The position numbers were made by a program, and so were the translations under genes. The notes under the pieces were generated by a model. It saw only the letters and a list, made by a program, of their open reading frames with translations. It was not told where the DNA came from and did not search any database. Shown here piece after piece: positions 44,201 to 51,462 of a stretch of 64,000 nt of DNA (position 1 is the first letter of the stretch; every line of letters starts with the position of its first letter). The stretch comes from Verrucomicrobiaceae bacterium UBA1938 (lineage in GTDB: Bacteria > Verrucomicrobiota > Verrucomicrobiia > Verrucomicrobiales > Verrucomicrobiaceae): the NCBI GenBank assembly GCA_002336895.1, contig DDFC01000036.1, positions 104,306 to 168,305 on the forward strand, read 5' to 3'.

Positions 44201-44384
44201 GCGCACCCTCACCGTGCAGACACCTGCCGAGCGCATCACTATCGAGCGCACCCAGATCGTAAAACAGGAGCAGCTGCCCATGTCCCTCATGCCCGAAGGC
44301 CTGCTCTCCGCGCTGGGAGATGAGAACGTGAAGAACCTGATCTCCTACCTGATGTCGAACGGGCAGGTGGAAATGCCCAAGTAA
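41259..44384 (+). CDS. PVC-type heme-binding CxxCH protein (membrane-bound dehydrogenase type)
   Basis: A 1,041-residue exported protein. The start at 41259 gives the signal 'MRPITLLSCLALISALHA'. Residues ~30-400 are the beta-propeller dehydrogenase domain seen in Planctomycetota/Verrucomicrobiota proteins (TIGR02604 type): 'PIAMSWDAKGRLWVAENYTY', 'GYGGVWVLNNG', 'NGLRWGPDGWLYGRHG'. Residues ~430-880 are HEAT-like helices. The C-terminus is a cytochrome c-like domain (TIGR02603 type) with heme motif Cys916-Ser-Ala-Cys919-His920 and 'LENILDPSAVVPADFRV'. These proteins are thought to oxidise sugars or other substrates in the periplasm; none of the close relatives I know has a proven substrate. 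A patch at ~42,485-43,005 is less GC-rich than the rest. Confidence 0.92.
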   Translation: MRPITLLSCLALISALHAEEFPKPFNTEKGDPMPAEEVARTMELPKGFKCVVFAAEPDVQQPIAMSWDAKGRLWVAENYTYAENPMRWDTKLRDRIIILEDKDGDGKHDGRKVFWEGGSYLTSVEIGYGGVWVLNNGTLSFIADKNGDDIPDGEPEVLLDGFNVKTIGHNIVNGLRWGPDGWLYGRHGITDTSSVGAPGTPADKRVRMNCAIWRYHPTQKILETVCHGGTNSWGHDWTANGELFFINTVIGHLWHGIPGAYYRRMFGTHLNPHVYEIIEQTADHFHWDSGTEKWDTIRKGGASAKTDELGGGHAHVGMLIYQGGLWPKEYQGAVLTCNLHGNRINVDKLERQGCGYVGKHATDFMKAKDKWFRGIDLLTCPDGNVIVSDWSDGGECHDNDGVHRTSGRIYKIVYGESKKVEPINVAAMKDEALLKLLASPNNWWVRQASLELQSRPAEYGQSLIKKAAVIAPVLMKGVTTENIGSRLGLVYALNEEISFIIGSQALAGKLRNPEESVRSAAVRLMASMDWNGWIEEHKKIDRDKPQQNFRGHSTGGEAPEKTITELLPHAVKLASDETSGLVRLQLASLLQRLPLQLRWPIATALAKHAEDADDRQQPLMIWYGIEPAVAADPLKGVELIKEAKLPTVRRLVARRIAEMIEAKPEAVDALVALMTNSTDAQEDVLAGLAAGLDGFSSAKKPTGWDEFAAKASADKTGDTEHAKARASSIQALSMVFGSGRASDELIAIVKNGEGDANARLNAFKSLTRTAKPELLSVIRSQINDKVLGTDARKALAAYDDPNIPKAMLNPWPGRSEEQQAATVATLTTRPSYAKALLEAIRDKKVPTSVLSPFQARQIRSLGDESVTKLLVEAWGEIRDTPEAKKAEFAKWEGLLTKDTLAKADPSKGRMLFTAVCSACHKMYGQGGAIGPELTGSDRHNLKYLLENILDPSAVVPADFRVSVLNLKDGRTITGVIPEQTERTLTVQTPAERITIERTQIVKQEQLPMSLMPEGLLSALGDENVKNLISYLMSNGQVEMPK

Positions 44385-44478
44385 GGGTAACTTAGGCAGC
44401 ATACCTCTGTTTCAAAGCGGGGGTAGCTGCGCTCGGTGTAGTGACCACTGCTGTGGCTTTCCTGCCTCCCCACATTTT

Positions 44479-44946
44479 ATGCCGATACTTCTTCGTTACT
44501 TCATGAGTCCTGTCTGTGGGCTGGCCCTGAGTCTGGTCCTTTCACTGCCGGGCTGCGCGAGACCGGTCGCGAGGGCGCTGCCAGCAAGCGGGACTGCTAC
44601 AACACGGGAAACGGATGAGCCTGTCAGGCAACAGATGGAGATGACCACGAACTGGAGAATGGTGCCAACGCCGACGCTTCTGGTTGAGGTGTTGCGGGCT
44701 GACTCCAGATCCCTCGGGGATGAGCCGTTGCCGAAATGCATGATGCGGCGGGTGGATGGTCGAGAGTACTGGGAGGTGTCTATCCCACATCCCCAACGTC
44801 ACAGCTACAGTTGCTTTGTGCTGAATGGTGCCGGTCGCGTGATGCAGGCACAGGAAATGCCTGCGGGCGTCCAGAAGGGGTGGAGATTAGCAACGAAGAA
44901 AGAGGTCGATCACATGTGGAAACAGCAGCCGTGGACGAGGCCGTAA
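44479..44946 (+). CDS. Small putative lipoprotein
   Basis: A 155-residue protein of no recognised family. The N-terminus is a lipoprotein signal ('SPVCGLALSLVLSLPGC', lipobox Leu-Pro-Gly-Cys). A nearer ATG (Met9, 'MSPVCGL') is an alternative start. The mature part has a central 'RVDGREYWEVSIPHPQRHSY' strand region and a basic C-terminus. It lies ~95 bases after the heme protein gene in the same direction, with no clear promoter between. Confidence 0.6.
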   Translation: MPILLRYFMSPVCGLALSLVLSLPGCARPVARALPASGTATTRETDEPVRQQMEMTTNWRMVPTPTLLVEVLRADSRSLGDEPLPKCMMRRVDGREYWEVSIPHPQRHSYSCFVLNGAGRVMQAQEMPAGVQKGWRLATKKEVDHMWKQQPWTRP

Positions 44947-45144
44947 GCGTGGAATGAAGACGCGGGCTTGATTTCGTGGACCACGGAAAATTCCAGCCAA
45001 GCCATCACACATTCCCAAGCGCGCGCCGGTTTTCTCACTTCCATGCAAGCCAGGAAACGCTCGAAAGCGATAGGTTTGTCCGTTCCTCACTGCGCGACCT
45101 CACTCCTCCTTGACCTCACCTGCCTGGCTCGTCATTCCTGCCCT

Positions 45145-46038
45145 ATGCCCAACCTTCTCGACTGGATCGCCGCCGCACGCCCCAAGACCCTCGGAGCCGC
45201 CATCGCGCCTGTGGTGGTGGGATGTGCGCTGGGGGCCAGGATCTCGGGGCATTTTGACTGGCTGCTGGCCATCTGTACGCTGGGTAGCTGTGGTGCACTG
45301 CAGGTGGCCACGAATTTCTTCAACGACGCGCTGGACTCCATCAAGGGAGCGGACACAGCGGCGCGAATCGGCCCACGACGCATCACGGCCAGCGGTGCGG
45401 CGTCTGCCAGTACGGTCAAACTGGCCGCATGGCTCATGCTGGGTGTAGCCACGCTGCTGGCGGTTCCACTTTTTGCCGCGCGTGGGCTGCCCATCCTTTT
45501 CATCGGCATTCCATCGCTGTACTTCTGCTTTGGCTACACCGGTGGACCAGTGCCGCTGGCCTATCGCGGTCTGGGCGAGCTGTTTGTGATTTTGTTCTTC
45601 GGCTTTGTGGCAGTCACCGGCACCGTCTTTGTGCAGACGGGAGAGTGGCGCGAGGCCGCTGTGGTGGCCGGATTCCAGATCGGCTGCCTGAGCACCGTGC
45701 TCATCGCCATCAACAATCTGCGAGATGTGGCCGAGGACGCGCAAACCGGCAAAAAGACGCTGGCGGTGCGCTTTGGCGTGGGCTTTGCGCGTGCAGAGAT
45801 CGTGCTGCTGCTGGTGGCAGCGCATGCGGCAGGTCTCTACTGGTGGCAGCAGGGCTGGCCGCGTGCCTTTGCGCTGCCTCTCCTCACTCTGCCGCTCGGC
45901 CTTCTGATTGCATGGAAGGTTGTCACCCAGCCGCCCGGACCGGGCCACAACCGCCTGCTGGCCATGAGCGGTGCGCAGCTTCTGGCTTTCTCCGGCCTCA
46001 TGAGCTGGGCCATCGCCAACGGAGCACGTGGGATGTGA
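45145..46038 (+). CDS. menA: UbiA-family prenyltransferase, probable 1,4-dihydroxy-2-naphthoate polyprenyltransferase
   Basis: A 297-residue membrane enzyme. The open frame runs further upstream but the ATG at 45145 ('MPNLLDWIAAARPKTLGAAI') matches the family start. The two aspartate-rich prenyl-diphosphate motifs are 'NFFNDALDSIKGAD' and 'NNLRDVAEDAQTGKKTLAVR', separated by hydrophobic segments; about eight or nine transmembrane helices can be drawn. MenA joins a polyprenyl chain to DHNA in menaquinone synthesis at the inner membrane. Assignment to MenA rather than another UbiA member is supported by menC and menE following at once. The operon order menA-menC-menE is plausible, with 67 bases to menC. 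Confidence 0.9.
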   Translation: MPNLLDWIAAARPKTLGAAIAPVVVGCALGARISGHFDWLLAICTLGSCGALQVATNFFNDALDSIKGADTAARIGPRRITASGAASASTVKLAAWLMLGVATLLAVPLFAARGLPILFIGIPSLYFCFGYTGGPVPLAYRGLGELFVILFFGFVAVTGTVFVQTGEWREAAVVAGFQIGCLSTVLIAINNLRDVAEDAQTGKKTLAVRFGVGFARAEIVLLLVAAHAAGLYWWQQGWPRAFALPLLTLPLGLLIAWKVVTQPPGPGHNRLLAMSGAQLLAFSGLMSWAIANGARGM

Positions 46039-46105
46039 TGACCTGAAAGGCTCTTCTGGCACAGGCCGGGAGCGTCGTCTATGACGTATAGGATCTGTGC
46101 TTTCC

Positions 46106-47068
46106 ATGTCCTCACCCATCTACGTCCACGAATACCTCCTACGCAGCGGCGTGGCGCTGAATGCGGTGTCCATGCGGCGGGTGTTTGCCGGGGCGCTGAT
46201 CTTTGTGGATGGCGGCTATGGCTGCGTCCACCCCTGGCCGGAGTTTGGCGACGCGCCTGTGGAGGAGCAGCTGCGCCTGCTCAGCGAGGGGGTGACCACC
46301 CCTGTCACCGCCATGGCGCTGCGCTGTGCGGAGATCGACGGCGCGGCGCGGCGGGCTGGCGTGAGCCTGTTTGAGGGGCTGGAAATACCGCGCAGCCACT
46401 ACTCCTGGAGCTTTGCCAGCGACACCGAGCCGCAGATGCAGCGCGTGCTGGAAGAAGGCTGGCCCGCCATCAAAGCCAAGGGTTTTGCGAACTACGGCGA
46501 GACCACGCGCTTTCTCGAAGCCTGCGCCAAGCGCTTCGAAGCCCAGGGCGTGCGTTTGCGTGTGGACTTCAATAGCGTGCTGGACCGCCTGACGTTTGAG
46601 AAGTTCATCGAATTCATGCCGCTGCGCGTGTACCGCGCGCTGGATTTTGTAGAGGACCCCTTCCCCTATGACGCCGCAGCCTGGGAGTCCATGCGGCAGC
46701 GCTGGGGTGTGAAGCTGGCACTGGACAAAGGCTGGAAAAACGGCACGCAGGGCTTTGACGCCGTGGTGGTGAAACCCGCGCGACGTGACTGGCGCACTGT
46801 GGCTCAGACTCATCCGCACAGCCCTCTGGTGCTCACCTCCGCCATGGATCACGCCCTGGGCCAGATGTTTGCAGCCTACGAGGCGGCGGTGGCTTTGTCT
46901 GAAGGCCAATCACTGGACTTCTGCGGGCTGTGCACTGAGCACCTTTTTGAGAAAGACGCCTTTTTTGAGCGTGTGAACTCACACGGCGGCCACCTCTCCG
47001 CAGACCGCAGCGGAGGTGGACTTGGATTTGGCGATGTGTTGGAATCACTGCCATGGAGATGCCTCTAA
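46106..47068 (+). CDS. menC: o-Succinylbenzoate synthase (enolase superfamily)
   Basis: A 320-residue protein of the muconate-lactonizing branch of the enolase superfamily. MenC dehydrates SHCHC to o-succinylbenzoate in menaquinone synthesis. The catalytic lysine motif 'AIKAKGF', metal ligands in 'RVDFNSVLD', 'DFVEDPFPY' and 'LALDKGW', and the second catalytic lysine in 'VVVKPARR' are all present in order. The family is divergent, so identity rests on these residues and on the neighbouring menA and menE. ATGs at 46097 and 46106 are both possible; 46106 (MSSPIYVHEY) is preferred. The 3' end overlaps menE by 16 bases. Confidence 0.85.
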   Translation: MSSPIYVHEYLLRSGVALNAVSMRRVFAGALIFVDGGYGCVHPWPEFGDAPVEEQLRLLSEGVTTPVTAMALRCAEIDGAARRAGVSLFEGLEIPRSHYSWSFASDTEPQMQRVLEEGWPAIKAKGFANYGETTRFLEACAKRFEAQGVRLRVDFNSVLDRLTFEKFIEFMPLRVYRALDFVEDPFPYDAAAWESMRQRWGVKLALDKGWKNGTQGFDAVVVKPARRDWRTVAQTHPHSPLVLTSAMDHALGQMFAAYEAAVALSEGQSLDFCGLCTEHLFEKDAFFERVNSHGGHLSADRSGGGLGFGDVLESLPWRCL

Positions 47069-48180
47069 AAATCCTGAAGCCGGAGTTCTGGCATGACGGC
47101 GGCGTATGGATCGCCGAGGCTGCGCCCACGTCTGACGGAGCCTCACTGGCGGAGTATGCAATGAATGCGCCGCAGGTGCAGGACTGGTGCTTTTTCCAGA
47201 CCAGCGGCACAGAGGGCGCACGCAAGTGGGTGGGGCTGACGAAGGAATCCCTGCTCATCTCCGCACGCGCAGTGAATGCGCATTTTCACATCACCTCGCA
47301 GGATCACTGGCTGCTCGCGCTTCCCACGCATCATGTCGGCGGCTTTGGCGTGCTGGCGCGCTCGTATGTCAGCGGCAGTGCCGTGACGCTGATGACGGGA
47401 AGATGGGATGCGGCACTGTTTGTACAGCGCTGCACAGATGTAGGTGCCACGCTGGCCTCCCTGGTGCCCACACAAATCTTTGACCTCGTGGCAGCCCGAT
47501 TGCCTGCGCCCGAGTCGATGCGTGCAGTGCTGGTGGGGGGTGGTGCCTTGAATGCTGAATTGGAAGCCGCAGCGCTGGGTCTCGGCTGGCAGGTGCACTG
47601 CACTTACGCCATGACAGAAACAGGATCCACCCTGGCCGCACAGCCGCGCCCCGAGGCCGAACTGGAAGTACTGCCCATCTGGCAGGTGCAGACTGATGCC
47701 GAAGGCGTGCTCAGGGTGCGCGGTCCGGCACTGGCTCAAGGTTACGCCCTCTGCGAGAGGGGGGGCTGGCACTGGGAACCGATCCCGCCAGAAGGGCTGC
47801 GCACACGTGATCGTGTGAAAATAACAGAAGCGAAAGGCATACGCAGCCTGCAGTTTATCGGGCGTGCATCGGGTGTCGTGAAGATCCTCGGAGAGCTCGT
47901 GGCTCTTGGTCCCATACAGGACCGCATCGAGGCGCTGAAGCTACAAATGGCCCTGCAAGGCGCCGATGCCGCCGTGTGTGATATGCCAGACAGCCGTAAA
48001 GAGAGCCGCCTCGTGCTGGCTGTGAGCGGCATGGATGACAACACCGCCGCCGAAATGCAAAAAGGCCTCAACAAAACGTTGAGGCCTTTTGAACAAATTC
48101 TGGAAGTGCGCCTGCTTTCAGCCATACCGCGCAGCGAGCTGGGCAAGGTGCGCCTGGCCGACCTGCGCGCGCTGCTGTGA
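47053..48180 (+). CDS. menE: o-Succinylbenzoate-CoA ligase-like acyl-CoA synthetase
   Basis: A 375-residue ANL-superfamily enzyme, shorter than typical MenE (about 450-480). It has the phosphate loop 'FFQTSGTEGARKWVGLT', 'LALPTHHVGGFGVLARSYVS' typical of MenE, the adenylate motif 'HCTYAMTETGSTLAA', a hinge region 'TRDRVKI' and 'GVVKILGELVALG', and the C-terminal lysine in 'IPRSELGKVRLADL'. MenE activates o-succinylbenzoate to its CoA ester. It overlaps menC by 16 bases, so the two are translationally coupled. A perfect hairpin with the shape of a terminator lies inside its last 120 bases. Confidence 0.87.
   Translation: MEMPLKILKPEFWHDGGVWIAEAAPTSDGASLAEYAMNAPQVQDWCFFQTSGTEGARKWVGLTKESLLISARAVNAHFHITSQDHWLLALPTHHVGGFGVLARSYVSGSAVTLMTGRWDAALFVQRCTDVGATLASLVPTQIFDLVAARLPAPESMRAVLVGGGALNAELEAAALGLGWQVHCTYAMTETGSTLAAQPRPEAELEVLPIWQVQTDAEGVLRVRGPALAQGYALCERGGWHWEPIPPEGLRTRDRVKITEAKGIRSLQFIGRASGVVKILGELVALGPIQDRIEALKLQMALQGADAAVCDMPDSRKESRLVLAVSGMDDNTAAEMQKGLNKTLRPFEQILEVRLLSAIPRSELGKVRLADLRALL
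48061..48090 (+). terminator. Terminator-shaped hairpin inside menE
   Basis: AAAGGCCTCAAC (48061-48072) and GTTGAGGCCTTT (48078-48089) form a perfect 12-bp stem with a 5-base loop, with TTTT at its 3' edge. It lies ~90 bases before the menE stop, in codons for 'KGLNKTLRPF'. Confidence 0.45.
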
Positions 48181-48183
48181 GGA

Positions 48184-48798
48184 TTACTTTTCTTCCTTCG
48201 GAGCGGAACCATCCAGCGGAGTGATGACAGGGCGGTCCTTCATTTCAGGCGAGATGAGGTAGTTCTTCGGATTGGCAGGATCTGGCACGAAGGAGATGAG
48301 GAAGAGCTCCTCAATACGATCCGTGAGTGTCTCCTGGGAGGTGCGCACGGTCACATGCACAAAGCCTTTGTCCTTTTCTTCAGCGAGACCCAGCACAGTG
48401 ATCTTGAGGGTTTCCTGCTTACGCTTGGTGGCCTCAGGGGTGAGCTTGAGCTTTTTGTGCCAGGCTTCGCGGTCCACCTGGTAGAACTCCTGCGGGGACA
48501 TTTTTTCCAGCTCGCCCACGCCTTTCACGTTGTAACCAGCGAGCATGTTCTCCTCGTCGGTCATGGTCGGTGCAGACTTGATGATCTGAACCGTTTCACG
48601 CTGGCGGCGCTCCAGGGAGGATGTAAGCAGCATCTGTGCCGCAGTTTTCCAATCTTGCTGCACCACGGCGGCGAGATACTTTTTCACCATCCCGGCACAG
48701 GGGTGGTCTGAAGGGAGTTGCTCGGCACGCACGGGCTGCGCGACAAGGCTGAAAAACGAGACGGCCAGAAGGCTGCGAAGGAAGAAGCGCACTTGCAT
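48184..48798 (-). CDS. Secreted protein of unknown function
   Basis: A 204-residue protein with a clean signal peptide ('FFLRSLLAVSFFSLVAQPVRA', cleavage near 'VRAEQ'). The mature part is helical at first ('MVKKYLAAVVQQDWKTAAQM') and then forms strands ('ETLKITVLGLAEEKDKG', 'LFLISFVPDP'). The layout resembles small NTF2-like or DUF4878-type secreted proteins, but I cannot assign it. It converges with menE, leaving 3 bases between stops. Confidence 0.7.
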   Translation of the reverse strand: MQVRFFLRSLLAVSFFSLVAQPVRAEQLPSDHPCAGMVKKYLAAVVQQDWKTAAQMLLTSSLERRQRETVQIIKSAPTMTDEENMLAGYNVKGVGELEKMSPQEFYQVDREAWHKKLKLTPEATKRKQETLKITVLGLAEEKDKGFVHVTVRTSQETLTDRIEELFLISFVPDPANPKNYLISPEMKDRPVITPLDGSAPKEEK

Positions 48799-49013
48799 AG
48801 AAAAAAAATGAGATGAGGTCGGGGGACGGGGCGGTTTCTAACCGCAGGCACAAAGCCCGTCAAATGAAGAAACCCGCCCCGGCAGCTGGAAACCAAAGCG
48901 CTGATCCAGAATGGAAACTTGCGCGTGTACGTAGGAATTTTCTTTTCTTTATGAACAATTGGAGCCTATTTTGCGACAAAGCTCATTGCTTTGACAGCAC
49001 AACACACACTCCT

Positions 49014-49253
49014 ATGAAACACATCCTCCTCTCCATCGTTACTGCTGCTACCATCACCTCCTGCGCCTCCGGGCCTGCCGCCCAGCAGGGTGCCGTCATC
49101 GGCGGCCTCGGCGGTGCTGCAGTGGGCGGCATCATCGGCTCCCAGAGTGGTCGCGGCCTGGAAGGCGCTGCCATTGGCGGTGCTCTGGGCGCGCTCGGCG
49201 GCAATGCCATCGGCAACGCCAAGGACCAGCGTCGCCGCGGCTATTACTACTAA
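49014..49253 (+). CDS. Glycine-zipper lipoprotein 1
   Basis: A 79-residue lipoprotein. The start at 49014 gives 'MKHILLSIVTAATITSC' with lipobox Ile-Thr-Ser-Cys; the frame open further upstream is not conserved. The mature part is a glycine zipper ('GAVIGGLGGAAVGGIIGSQS' then 'GAAIGGALGALGGNAIG'), as in outer-membrane proteins of the SlyB/OmpA-glycine-zipper kind, ending in a short Arg/Tyr tail. It is a tandem paralogue of the next gene. Such proteins are thought to insert in or stabilise the envelope. Confidence 0.85.
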   Translation: MKHILLSIVTAATITSCASGPAAQQGAVIGGLGGAAVGGIIGSQSGRGLEGAAIGGALGALGGNAIGNAKDQRRRGYYY

Positions 49254-49306
49254 GCCAGGCTCCCGGACAACGTTCGATTCGTAATCACTCCAGAAACCGA
49301 AACGAC

Positions 49307-49663
49307 ATGAAAAACACCCTCATTACAGTCCTTTCCGCGCTCTCGCTTGTTTCGTGCGCCTCAGGCCCCAATGCTCAGACTGGCTCTGTGCTGGGAGCCC
49401 TCGGCGGTGCTGCCGTAGGCGGCATCATCGGCAATCAGAGCGGTCGCGGTCTGGAAGGCGCCGCCATCGGCGGTGCTCTTGGTGCCCTGGGTGGCAATGC
49501 CCTCGGCAATGCACGCGACCAGCGCACTGGCTACGGCTACGGCCAGCCCCCTCCTCAGCAGCAGGGTGGCTACTATGACAACCGTGGCAACTGGCGCCAG
49601 GGACCGCCTCCCCAGCAGCGGCAGGGCTACTACGACAACAACGGCAACTACCGTTACTACTAG
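49307..49663 (+). CDS. Glycine-zipper lipoprotein 2 with YYDN-rich tail
   Basis: A 118-residue lipoprotein ('MKNTLITVLSALSLVSC', lipobox Leu-Val-Ser-Cys). Residues ~26-68 are nearly identical to the neighbour's glycine zipper. It has an added C-terminal tail rich in Gln, Pro, Tyr and Asn with a repeated unit ('GYYDNRGNWRQGPPPQQ', 'GYYDNNGNYRYY'). It lies 53 bases after its paralogue; a recent duplication followed by tail gain or loss is the simplest history. A strong hairpin follows. Confidence 0.87.
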   Translation: MKNTLITVLSALSLVSCASGPNAQTGSVLGALGGAAVGGIIGNQSGRGLEGAAIGGALGALGGNALGNARDQRTGYGYGQPPPQQQGGYYDNRGNWRQGPPPQQRQGYYDNNGNYRYY

Positions 49664-49698
49664 TAGTCGCATCATTTGCTTGCACAGCAGCAATCCCC

Positions 49699-49745
49699 GG
49701 AGAGCCTCACTCGATGACAAAAATCGGTGAGGCTCTTCAATTTTT
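49699..49745 (+). terminator. Strong hairpin with T-run overlapping the gtrA-like start codon
   Basis: AGAGCCTCAC (49701-49710) and CGAT (49712-49715) pair with ATCG (49723-49726) and GTGAGGCTCT (49727-49736), with one bulged T and a 7-base loop. G49699-G49700 can extend it with C49738-T49737. TTTTT follows at 49741-49745. It fits a terminator for the glycine-zipper gene but covers the ATG (49714) assigned to the next gene. Confidence 0.7.
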
Positions 49746-50217
49746 CCGTGATAACGACTGGCGTTCCATCATTGCGAGGCTGAACTCGCGTGACACGCAT
49801 CCCCTCATCCAGTTCATCAAATACACCATCTGTGGTGTGGGCTCGCTAACTGTCACCACGGTGATCTTTGTGGCTCTTTCAAAATGGGGCATGTTTCCCG
49901 CTCTGGACAGCAGCCTGCCCAACGAGGTGCGCGCGCTCAACAGCACGTACAACAACCTCATCTCCTTCTTTTTTGGCAACATCTTTGCCTACGTGACTAA
50001 TTCGATGTGGGTTTTTACACCGGGGCGTCATCACCGTGTGCTGGAATTCATCTACTTCACGGCGGTCAGCACCACAGGCTTCACCATCGGCCTGCTTTCC
50101 GGACCGCTTCTCATCAAAATGTACGGCATCAGCACCTTGGTGGCGCAACTGCTGCTCATCGTCTCCTCCACCATGGTGAATTTCGTCTGCCGGAAATTCT
50201 TCGTGTTTAAGGGCTGA
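49714..50217 (+). CDS. GtrA-family membrane protein
   Basis: A 167-residue protein with four hydrophobic segments. The conserved family start is 'HPLIQFIKYTICGVGSL' near residue 30, with 'YNNLISFFFGNIFAYVTNSM' then 'WVF' and the terminal 'LLIVSSTMVNFVCRKFFVF'. GtrA-type proteins are thought to move polyprenyl-linked sugars across the inner membrane for surface-polymer modification. The first ~28 residues are not conserved, and the ATG used sits inside a strong terminator-like hairpin, so the true start may be a non-ATG codon further in. The next gene starts 10 bases after its stop. Confidence 0.85.
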   Translation: MTKIGEALQFFRDNDWRSIIARLNSRDTHPLIQFIKYTICGVGSLTVTTVIFVALSKWGMFPALDSSLPNEVRALNSTYNNLISFFFGNIFAYVTNSMWVFTPGRHHRVLEFIYFTAVSTTGFTIGLLSGPLLIKMYGISTLVAQLLLIVSSTMVNFVCRKFFVFKG

Positions 50218-50227
50218 GACGCACGCA

Positions 50228-50689
50228 ATGCTGAACATCGTTCTCTTTCAGCCGGAGATCCCGCACAACACAGGTGCCATTGGGCGGCTGTGCCTCGCCT
50301 CTGGTGCCAGGCTTCATCTGATCAAGCCGCTCGGCTTCAGCCTGGCCGACAAGCAGCTCAAGCGCGCCGGACTGGACTACTGGCAGGAAGTGGATGTGCA
50401 CGTGTGGGAGTGCTGGGAGGATCTTCGCACCTCCATGCCTCCGGCTGCAGCACTCTACTTCATCGAGTGCCAGGGTGAAAAAACATACTGGGACGCCGGC
50501 CTCGCCGCCGAGGAGATCTATCTCGTCTTTGGCCCGGAGACACGCGGCATCCCGCCATCTGTCATCCGGCCCGAACTGTGCCTGCGCATCCCCATGCAGG
50601 GCACGCGCAGTCTGAACCTGGCCACAGCAGCGGGCATCGTCATGTATGAGGCGCTGCGGCAGCGCACGGCGGCGGGCATCATGCCTTGA
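50228..50689 (+). CDS. trmL: tRNA (cytidine/uridine-34-2'-O)-methyltransferase
   Basis: A 153-residue SPOUT methyltransferase. It methylates the ribose of the wobble base in tRNA-Leu isoacceptors using S-adenosylmethionine. The start 'MLNIVLFQPEIPHNTGAIGR' contains the conserved Asn-Thr-Gly. The trefoil-knot cofactor motifs are 'YLVFGPETRGIPPSVI', 'CLRIPMQGTRSLNLATAAGI' with the conserved Arg-Ser-Leu-Asn-Leu. The length is that of TrmL/YibK. It sits between gtrA and lolD in one direction with short spacers. Confidence 0.95.
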   Translation: MLNIVLFQPEIPHNTGAIGRLCLASGARLHLIKPLGFSLADKQLKRAGLDYWQEVDVHVWECWEDLRTSMPPAAALYFIECQGEKTYWDAGLAAEEIYLVFGPETRGIPPSVIRPELCLRIPMQGTRSLNLATAAGIVMYEALRQRTAAGIMP

Positions 50690-50730
50690 CGCCGCGTGGC
50701 ATCTGCGGAGCGTATATACACCTCTTTTTC

Positions 50731-51408
50731 ATGAGCCAGGAAGCCGCCCCACTCGCCGCACAGGATGTGCATCGTACCTACCACCTAGCCGGGCATGACC
50801 TGCCTGTGCTGAAGGGGGTCAATCTCGAAGTCGCCGCCGGGGAGAAGGTCTTTCTCTGCGGTCAGTCCGGAGCCGGAAAGACCACCCTGCTCTATGTGCT
50901 CGGGGGGCTGGAGCAGCCCACTTCCGGAGATGTGATGGTGCATGGGCGCTCACTCTACCATGCCGCGGCGGAAGAGCGCGCACGCACTCGCAACCAGGTC
51001 ATGGGCTTTGTTTTCCAGCACTACTTTCTGCTGCCGGAGCTCACCGCACTGGAGAATGTGATGCTGCCTTCCATGATCGGCGGACGCAAGGCCGAGGCCC
51101 GTGCCCGCGAGCTGCTGGACAAGGTGGGCCTCACCGCACGCCTGCAGCACCTGCCCACCGAGCTCTCCGGCGGCGAGCAGCAGCGTGTGGCCATCGCCCG
51201 CGCACTCATCAACAATCCCGGCATCATCTACGCCGACGAACCTACGGGGAACCTCGACGCCAGCACCGGAGGCGGGGTCATCGACATGCTCATGCAGGTG
51301 GTGGACGAGGCAAAAAAGACTCTCGTCGTGGTCACTCACGACCAGACCCTGGCCAAGCGCGGAGACCGCCGCCTCATCCTCAAAGAAGGCCGACTTGAGG
51401 AGGGATGA
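50731..51408 (+). CDS. lolD: ABC transporter ATPase, LolD/MacB type
   Basis: A 225-residue ATPase. The start at 50731 ('MSQEAAPLAAQDVHRTYHLA') is chosen over an upstream in-frame ATG at 50686 that overlaps trmL. Walker A is 'GQSGAGKTTLLYVLGGLEQP', the Q-loop is 'VFQHYFLLPELTALENVMLP', the ABC signature is 'LSGGEQQRVAIARAL', Walker B is 'IIYADEPTGNLDAS' and the switch His is in 'VVVTHD'. The pattern is that of LolD, which powers release of lipoproteins from the inner membrane to the outer-membrane chaperone. The LolC/E permease is not adjacent, so a MacB/FtsE-like partner elsewhere cannot be excluded. The many lipoproteins in the window are consistent with a Lol role. Confidence 0.88.
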   Translation: MSQEAAPLAAQDVHRTYHLAGHDLPVLKGVNLEVAAGEKVFLCGQSGAGKTTLLYVLGGLEQPTSGDVMVHGRSLYHAAAEERARTRNQVMGFVFQHYFLLPELTALENVMLPSMIGGRKAEARARELLDKVGLTARLQHLPTELSGGEQQRVAIARALINNPGIIYADEPTGNLDASTGGGVIDMLMQVVDEAKKTLVVVTHDQTLAKRGDRRLILKEGRLEEG

Positions 51409-51462
51409 TCATGAGCAGGCGCTCGCCACGGCGCTGAAACGTGGTTACATTAAAACAAGTGT

